Shown: positions 5,927 to 13,409 of the stretch, piece by piece
How the letters are laid out: every line of letters starts with the position of its first letter
Position numbering within the stretch: the first letter of the stretch is position 1
Origin: DATJZH01 sp035499215
GTDB lineage: Bacteria > Actinomycetota > Actinomycetes > Streptosporangiales > Streptosporangiaceae
DNA length: 13,409 nucleotides
Assembly (NCBI GenBank): GCA_035499215.1
Contig: DATJZH010000180.1
Span: 1-13,409, forward strand
Reading direction: 5' to 3'
Notes under the pieces: generated by a model
What the model was told of the DNA's origin: nothing
Seen by the model: the letters and a program-made list of their open reading frames with translations, nothing else
The model's database searches: none
Position numbers and translations under genes: made by a program

Positions 5927-6475
5927 ATGGCGAGGGCGGAGAAGGTGACGGCGGTCGCCGAGCTGACAGAGCGTTTCCAGGTCTCGGCAGGCGCGGTGCT
6001 GACCCAGTACCGCGGCCTTTCCGTGGCCCAGCTCGGCGAGCTGCGCCGGTCACTCGGCGAGCACGCGACGTTCTCGGTGGTGAAGAACACGCTGACCAAG
6101 ATCGCCGCGAATGAGGCGGGCGTCGGCGCTGACCTTACCCAGATGCTGACTGGCCCCTCGGCGATCGCGTTCGTCTCCGGCGATGTCGTCGAGGCGGCCA
6201 AGGGCCTGCGCGACTTCGCCAGGGCGAACCCGGTCCTGGTGATCAAGGGCGGCGTTCTGGACGGCAAGACGCTGACCCCTGAGGAGATCGTCAGGCTCGC
6301 CGACCTCGAACCGCGCGAGGTGCTGCTGGCCAAGCTGGCGGGCGCCATGAAGGCGTCGCTGTCCGGCGCGGCCGCGACCTTCGCCGCGCTGCCGGTTCAG
6401 ATGGCCCGGCTGGCAGCCGCGCTCGAGGAGAAGCGGTCGGCGGAGGGCGGCGGACAGGCCGCCAGCGAAACGTAA
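5927..6475 (+). CDS. rplJ: 50S ribosomal protein L10
   Basis: The 182-residue protein is L10, slightly longer than the common 165-175. It anchors L7/L12 dimers to the ribosome through its C-terminal helix. The N-terminal rRNA-binding domain shows TERFQVSAGAVLTQYRGLSV, then ELRRSLGEHATFSVVKNTLTKIA (about 39-61) and LTGPSAIAFV. The C-terminal part, from about 140, is an Ala-rich helix with MARLAAALEEKRSAEGG, which would bind L12, then a short polar tail. The ATG at 5927 follows AAGGGAGG with a tight 3-nt spacing. It is preceded by the L10 leader and attenuator and followed by rplL after 36 nt, so the pair is one operon. Confidence 0.96.
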   Translation: MARAEKVTAVAELTERFQVSAGAVLTQYRGLSVAQLGELRRSLGEHATFSVVKNTLTKIAANEAGVGADLTQMLTGPSAIAFVSGDVVEAAKGLRDFARANPVLVIKGGVLDGKTLTPEEIVRLADLEPREVLLAKLAGAMKASLSGAAATFAALPVQMARLAAALEEKRSAEGGGQAASET

Positions 6476-6511
6476 GCACACGTAAACGCAGGTACACGGA
6501 GGAAGCAGCAC

Positions 6512-6901
6512 ATGGCGAAGCTCAGCACTGACGAACTGCTCGACGCGTTCAGGGAGATGACGCTGATCGAGCTCTCTGAGTTCGTGAAGCAGTTCGAGGA
6601 CACTTTCGACGTCAAGGCCGCGGCGCCCGCCGCGGTTGCCGTAGCCCCGGCCGGCGCGGCGGCCGGCGGCGCCGAGGAAGTCGAGGAGCAGGACGAGTTC
6701 GATGTCGTACTGGAGGCCGCCGGCGACAAGAAGATCCAGGTCATCAAGGAAGTCCGGAGCCTGACGAGCCTCGGGCTCAAGGAAGCCAAGGACCTGGTCG
6801 ACGGCGCGCCCAAGCCCGTACTCGAACGAGTCAACAAGGAGAACGCGGACAAGGCCAGGGCTGCCCTCGAGGGCGCCGGGGCGACCGTCACGGTCAAGTA
6901 G
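6512..6901 (+). CDS. rplL: 50S ribosomal protein L7/L12
   Basis: The 129-residue acidic protein is L7/L12, the multi-copy stalk protein that recruits and stimulates translational GTPases. The N-terminal dimerisation and L10-binding domain is MAKLSTDELLDAFREMTLIELSEFVKQFEDTF (1-32). A flexible Ala/Gly/Pro hinge follows at about 36-54. The C-terminal domain begins at EQDEFDVVLEAAGDKKIQVIKEVR and has GLKEAKDLVDGAPKPV, the conserved factor-binding helices. The ATG at 6512 is preceded by GGAGGAA with good spacing, stronger than for rplJ, as expected for a protein needed in several copies per ribosome. A very long hairpin follows 40 nt after the stop. Confidence 0.97.
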   Translation: MAKLSTDELLDAFREMTLIELSEFVKQFEDTFDVKAAAPAAVAVAPAGAAAGGAEEVEEQDEFDVVLEAAGDKKIQVIKEVRSLTSLGLKEAKDLVDGAPKPVLERVNKENADKARAALEGAGATVTVK

Positions 6902-6941
6902 GCACTCAGCGCCGGTCAGCGCCAGTCAGCGGTCAGGCTCC

Positions 6942-6999
6942 GCCCGCCCCGCCACCGGCCGGGCGGGCGGGGCTTGCCCGGCCGGTGGCGGGGGCGGGC
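6942..6999 (+). terminator. Very long hairpin after rplL
   Basis: A 23-nt arm (6942-6964) pairs with a 24-nt arm (6976-6999) with a single bulged base, around an 11-nt loop. No T-tract follows directly; the first T run is 31 nt further on, at 7030-7036. In actinomycetes such hairpins without U-tracts can act as terminators or 3'-end protectors. Partial termination here would set the ribosomal-protein to polymerase ratio. Confidence 0.6.
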
Positions 7000-7008
7000 C
7001 CGGGACCT

Positions 7009-7041
7009 GGGACGGAAAGAAAACGTGGGTTTTTTTGTCCC
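7009..7041 (+). terminator. A/T-rich hairpin with T7 tract
   Basis: GGGAC (7009-7013) pairs with GTCCC (7037-7041), and AAGAAAAC (7017-7024) pairs with GTTTTTTT (7029-7036) with one G-U pair, around the loop GTGG; three bases (7014-7016) bulge. The T run lies inside the 3' arm rather than after it, so it could also serve as a U-tract for termination at the upstream long hairpin. Confidence 0.4.
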
Positions 7042-7047
7042 CCCGGC

Positions 7048-7053
7048 TAGACT
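7048..7053 (+). promoter_or_regulatory. Possible -10 box TAGACT
   Basis: TAGACT is a strong actinomycete -10 hexamer. The -35 position (about 7024-7030) reads CGTGGGT, a poor match, but an A-rich stretch just upstream (7016-7023) could act as an UP element. Weaker candidate than the pair at 7155-7214. Confidence 0.25.
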
Positions 7054-7073
7054 GGGCGAAACCTCGCTCGGCC

Positions 7074-7089
7074 TGTGACGTTCGTCACC
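7074..7089. promoter_or_regulatory. CRP-like palindromic operator
   Basis: TGTGACGTTCGTCACC matches the CRP/FNR-family consensus TGTGA-N6-TCACA at all but the last base, and GTGACG/CGTCAC is a perfect 6-bp inverted repeat with a TT centre. It lies about 66 nt upstream of the first rpoB -35 box (7155). Actinomycetes encode CRP homologs (for example GlxR and Rv3676) with this type of site. Binding is inferred, not shown. Confidence 0.45.
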
Positions 7090-7154
7090 TGCATCCAGTT
7101 GGCGACTCTGGGCCGTGCGGGCTTGACGTTTCCCTGCGCAGGAGCAATGCTGCG

Positions 7155-7185
7155 TTGCAACGTGAATCGCATAGTGGCCTACACT
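7155..7185 (+). promoter_or_regulatory. Upstream rpoB promoter (P1)
   Basis: TTGCAA (7155-7160), a 19-nt spacer and TACACT (7180-7185) form a sigma-70-type promoter with a start near 7192. Its -10 box shares its last base with the -35 box of the next promoter. Confidence 0.5.
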
Positions 7186-7214
7186 TGACTAGCAGTGTGT
7201 CGTTCGACTACACT
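7185..7214 (+). promoter_or_regulatory. Main rpoB promoter (P2)
   Basis: TTGACT (7185-7190), an 18-nt spacer and TACACT (7209-7214) make the best promoter in the window, close to the actinomycete HrdB/SigA consensus. The start would be near 7221, giving an rpoB leader of about 110 nt. It would drive rpoB-rpoC separately from rplJ-rplL. Confidence 0.75.
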
Positions 7215-7224
7215 GCAAATTTGC
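7215..7224. promoter_or_regulatory. Palindrome GCAAATTTGC at the predicted rpoB start site
   Basis: This perfect 10-bp palindrome follows the -10 box directly and covers the predicted start near 7221. It could be a repressor site or an initiation-region feature; no known regulator is recognised. Confidence 0.35.
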
Positions 7225-7316
7225 GCTGCATCCAACTCGTTCTCGGCAACCTCGAACCCTCGCGGCGTGTCCGGAGGGCGTTTTGCATGCGCGCGGTGAC
7301 CGTCCGCCACAAGCTT

Positions 7317-7323
7317 GGAAGGA
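7317..7323 (+). promoter_or_regulatory. Ribosome-binding site that fixes the rpoB TTG start
   Basis: GGAAGGA lies six bases before the TTG at 7330. An in-frame TTG at 7315 overlaps this site and has none of its own, so 7330 is preferred. The resulting N-terminus MAASRSAS matches the actinomycete RpoB start as I recall it. Confidence 0.7.
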
Positions 7324-7329
7324 CCCCTG

Positions 7330-10797
<3,468 letters not shown>

Positions 10798-10824
10798 TCC
10801 TATCTACCCCAGGGGACGAAACAC

Positions 10825-13409
10825 GTGCTAGACGTCAACTTTTTTGACGACCTGCGGATTGGCCTCGCCACGGCCGATGACATCAGGACGTGGTCGCACG
10901 GCGAGGTGAAGAAGCCGGAGACCATCAACTACCGGACGCTCAAGCCCGAGAAGGACGGGCTCTTCTGCGAGAAGATCTTCGGCCCGACCCGGGACTGGGA
11001 GTGCTACTGCGGCAAGTACAAGCGAGTCCGGTTCAAGGGAATCATCTGCGAGCGCTGCGGCGTCGAGGTCACCAGGGCCAAGGTGCGGCGGGAGCGGATG
11101 GGCCACATCGAGCTGGCCGCCCCGGTGACCCACATCTGGTACTTCAAGGGCGTGCCCAGCCGCCTCGGCTATCTGCTTGACCTGGCGCCGAAGGACCTGG
11201 AAAAGGTGATCTACTTCGCCGCCTACATGATCACGTACGTCGACGACGAGTCGCGCGACCGCGACCTGCCCTCGCTTGAGGCGAAGATCACCGTCGAGAA
11301 GGGCCAGCTGGAGCAGCGCCGCGACGCTGACATCGAGGCCCGTCAGGGCAAGCTGGAAAAGGACCTCGCCGAGCTGGAGGCCGCGGGCGCCAAGGGCGAC
11401 GCGCGCCGTAAGGTGCGGGAGAGCTCTGACCGGGAATGCCGGCAGATCCGTGACCGCGCGCAGCGGGAGATCGACAGGATCGAGGAGGTGTGGAACCGGT
11501 TCCGCGCCCTGAAGGTCCAGGACCTCGAGGGCGACGAGCTGCTCTACCGCGAGATGCGGGACAGGTTCGGCCGTTACTTCCGTGGCGGCATGGGCGCCCA
11601 GGCCATCCAGGAGCGGGTCGGCAGCTTCGACCTCGAGGCTGAGGCAGCGAACCTGCGGGAGATCATCCGGACCGGCAAGGGCCAGCGCAAGGCCCGCGCG
11701 CTCAAGCGGCTCAAGGTCGTCTCGGCGTTCCTGAACACCACCAACAGCCCGCTCGGCATGGTGCTGGACTGCATCCCGGTGATCCCGCCGGACCTGCGGC
11801 CGATGGTGCAGCTGGACGGCGGCCGGTTCGCCACCTCGGACCTGAACGACCTGTACCGGCGGGTCATCAACAGGAACAACCGGCTCAAGCGGCTGCTGGA
11901 CCTCGGCGCGCCCGAGATCATCGTCAACAACGAGAAGCGGATGCTGCAGGAGGCCGTGGACTCGCTGTTCGACAACGGCCGCCGCGGCCGGCCGGTGACC
12001 GGCCCTGGTAACCGGCCGCTCAAGTCGCTGTCGGACATGCTCAAGGGCAAGCAGGGCCGGTTCCGGCAGAACCTGCTCGGCAAGCGCGTCGACTACTCCG
12101 GCCGCAGCGTCATCGTGGTGGGCCCGCAGCTGAAGCTGCACCAGTGCGGCCTGCCCAAGGAGATGGCCGTCGAGCTGTTCAAGCCGTTCGTGATGAAGCG
12201 CCTGGTCGACCTGAACCACGCGCAGAACATCAAGTCGGCCAAGCGGATGGTGGAGCGCGCCCGGCCGGTGGTCTGGGATGTCCTGGAAGAGGTGATCACC
12301 GAGCACCCGGTGCTGCTGAACCGTGCGCCGACGCTGCACCGCCTCGGTATCCAGGCGTTCGAGCCGCAGCTGGTCGAGGGCAAGGCCATCCAGATCCACC
12401 CGCTGGTCTGCACGGCGTTCAACGCGGACTTCGACGGCGACCAGATGGCCGTGCACGTGCCGCTGTCGGCCGAGGCGCAGGCCGAGGCCAGGATCCTGAT
12501 GCTGTCCACCAACAACATCCTCAAGCCGGCCGACGGCAAGCCGGTGACCATGCCGACCCAGGACATGGTCATCGGGATCTACTGCCTGACCAGGGAAGCG
12601 GCGGGCGCGCCTGGCGAGGGGCGGACGTTCAGCGGCCTGTCCGAGATGCTGATGGCCTACGATCGGGGCGAGCTCGACCTGCAGGCGAAGATCGACGTGC
12701 GGCTGCGGGATGTCGCCCCGCCGGCCGGGTTCACCGCGCTCGAGGGCTGGTCACCGGGCCAGCCGCTGCGGCTGACCACGACGCTCGGCCGCTGCCTGTT
12801 CAACGAGACGCTGCCGGGTGACTACCCCTTCGTGAACTACGAGGTGGCCAAGAAGCAGCTGTCGACGATCGTCAACGAGCTAGCCGAGACCTACCCGAAG
12901 GTCGAGGTGGCGGCCGCGCTGGACAAGCTCAAGGACGCGGGCTTTCACTGGGCCACCAGGGCCGGGGTCACGATCGCGATCGAGGATGTCGTCGCGCCGC
13001 CGGACAAGCAGACGATCCTGGACACCTACGAGAAGCGAGCCGACAAGGTTCAGCGCGAGTACGAGCGCGGCCTGATCACCGACGATGAGCGCCGTCAGGA
13101 GCTGATCGAGATCTGGACGCACGCGACCGCGGACGTGGCGCAGGACATGGAATCCGCCTTCCCCGAGACCAATCCGGTCTGGATGATGGTGAACTCCGGC
13201 GCGCGCGGGAACCCGATGCAGGTCCGGCAGATCGCCGGCATGCGCGGACTGGTCTCCAACCCCAAGGGCGAGACCATCCCGCGGCCGATCAAGTCCAGCT
13301 TCCGCGAGGGCCTGTCGGTGGTGGAGTACTTCATCTCCACTCACGGTGCCCGCAAGGGCCTGGCGGACACCGCACTGCGCACGGCCGACTCCGGGTACCT
13401 CACCCGGCG
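10825..13409 (+). CDS. rpoC: DNA-directed RNA polymerase subunit beta' (3' end outside window)
   Basis: The frame is open from the GTG at 10825 to the window end, giving 861 complete codons of beta', which should be about 1300 residues in this group. The N-terminus MLDVNFFDDLRIGLATADDI is typical. The zinc-binding site is Cys60, Cys62, Cys75 and Cys78 (CYCGKY and CERCG). A charged, coiled-coil-like segment at about 150-225 is the actinomycete N-terminal insertion. GKRVDYSGRSVIVVGPQL and LLNRAPTLHRLGIQAFEP precede the catalytic NADFDGD (533-539), whose Asp535, Asp537 and Asp539 hold the active-site magnesium. The trigger-loop-side region begins near the end (MRGLVSNPKGETIPRPI). The start has AGGGGA eight bases upstream. 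It is 27 nt after rpoB, with no promoter or terminator between them, so both subunits come from one transcript. Confidence 0.97.
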   Translation, partial: MLDVNFFDDLRIGLATADDIRTWSHGEVKKPETINYRTLKPEKDGLFCEKIFGPTRDWECYCGKYKRVRFKGIICERCGVEVTRAKVRRERMGHIELAAPVTHIWYFKGVPSRLGYLLDLAPKDLEKVIYFAAYMITYVDDESRDRDLPSLEAKITVEKGQLEQRRDADIEARQGKLEKDLAELEAAGAKGDARRKVRESSDRECRQIRDRAQREIDRIEEVWNRFRALKVQDLEGDELLYREMRDRFGRYFRGGMGAQAIQERVGSFDLEAEAANLREIIRTGKGQRKARALKRLKVVSAFLNTTNSPLGMVLDCIPVIPPDLRPMVQLDGGRFATSDLNDLYRRVINRNNRLKRLLDLGAPEIIVNNEKRMLQEAVDSLFDNGRRGRPVTGPGNRPLKSLSDMLKGKQGRFRQNLLGKRVDYSGRSVIVVGPQLKLHQCGLPKEMAVELFKPFVMKRLVDLNHAQNIKSAKRMVERARPVVWDVLEEVITEHPVLLNRAPTLHRLGIQAFEPQLVEGKAIQIHPLVCTAFNADFDGDQMAVHVPLSAEAQAEARILMLSTNNILKPADGKPVTMPTQDMVIGIYCLTREAAGAPGEGRTFSGLSEMLMAYDRGELDLQAKIDVRLRDVAPPAGFTALEGWSPGQPLRLTTTLGRCLFNETLPGDYPFVNYEVAKKQLSTIVNELAETYPKVEVAAALDKLKDAGFHWATRAGVTIAIEDVVAPPDKQTILDTYEKRADKVQREYERGLITDDERRQELIEIWTHATADVAQDMESAFPETNPVWMMVNSGARGNPMQVRQIAGMRGLVSNPKGETIPRPIKSSFREGLSVVEYFISTHGARKGLADTALRTADSGYLTR

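Larger units (their letters stand above)
6902..7286 (+). promoter_or_regulatory. rplL-rpoB regulatory region
   Basis: The gap between rplL and rpoB is 428 nt. In order, this part holds GTCAG-type short repeats (about 6914-6936), a long hairpin, an A/T-rich hairpin, a CRP-like palindrome and two interlocked promoters ending near 7221, followed by the start of the rpoB leader; each is listed separately. The region is clearly lower in G+C from about 7014 on than the flanking genes, as promoter DNA often is. No protein gene is supported before the small leader ORF at 7287. Confidence 0.6.

Noticed and set aside
7123..7151. TTGACG as the -35 of another rpoB promoter
   Set aside because: No TAnnnT hexamer lies 16-19 nt downstream; the best is AATGCT, which lacks the TA pair.
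7035..7286. Long version of the leader ORF starting at 7035
   Set aside because: It would start upstream of the promoters that make the transcript and has no ribosome-binding site; only the short form from 7287 is plausible.
10828..12456. A 542-codon minus-strand frame opposite rpoC
   Set aside because: It is a shadow of rpoC, which has intact zinc-finger and NADFDGD motifs in the sense frame.

Overview
The window is a high-G+C stretch of an actinomycete chromosome. The gene order is aspC-add on the minus strand, then tRNA-Trp, secE, nusG, rplK, rplA, rplJ, rplL, rpoB and rpoC on the plus strand. This is the order I recall from Streptomyces and related Actinomycetes. Starts such as TTG for rpoB and GTG for nusG and rpoC fit that group, as do the long Ala/Gly/Asp-rich NusG N-terminus and the coiled-coil-rich insertion near the start of RpoC. 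The genus cannot be fixed from this window. Two genes are cut by the window edges: a membrane protein at the left and rpoC at the right.

Layout. Positions 1-141 hold the C-terminal end of an unrecognised plus-strand membrane protein. An adenosine-deaminase-family protein (225-1274) and a class I aminotransferase (1318-2529) follow on the minus strand, probably as an aspC-add operon. Their intergenic spacer carries a strong hairpin. A divergent region (2530-2727) leads into tRNA-Trp(CCA) (2728-2801) and then secE and nusG (protein export; transcription elongation). Next come rplK-rplA (L11, L1), rplJ-rplL (L10, L7/L12) and rpoB-rpoC (RNA polymerase beta and beta').

The non-coding spacers hold most of the interest. 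The 399-nt rplA-rplJ gap contains a promoter, a recognisable L10-type autoregulatory leader and a terminator-like attenuator. The 428-nt rplL-rpoB gap contains a very long hairpin, an A/T hairpin, a CRP-like palindrome, two overlapping sigma-70-type promoters whose -10 and -35 boxes interlock, a palindrome on the predicted start site, and a 40-codon leader ORF with a good ribosome-binding site that overlaps the rpoB start. The rplK-rplA spacer holds three perfect hairpins in a row.

The genes serve translation and transcription: the L11/L1 and L10/L12 stalk proteins, RNA polymerase core subunits, NusG and the SecE translocon subunit. I found no defence system, mobile element, CRISPR array or undescribed multi-gene system. 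The region looks like ordinary, intact housekeeping DNA. The findings are mostly regulatory structures plus one enzyme-specificity point in the deaminase.
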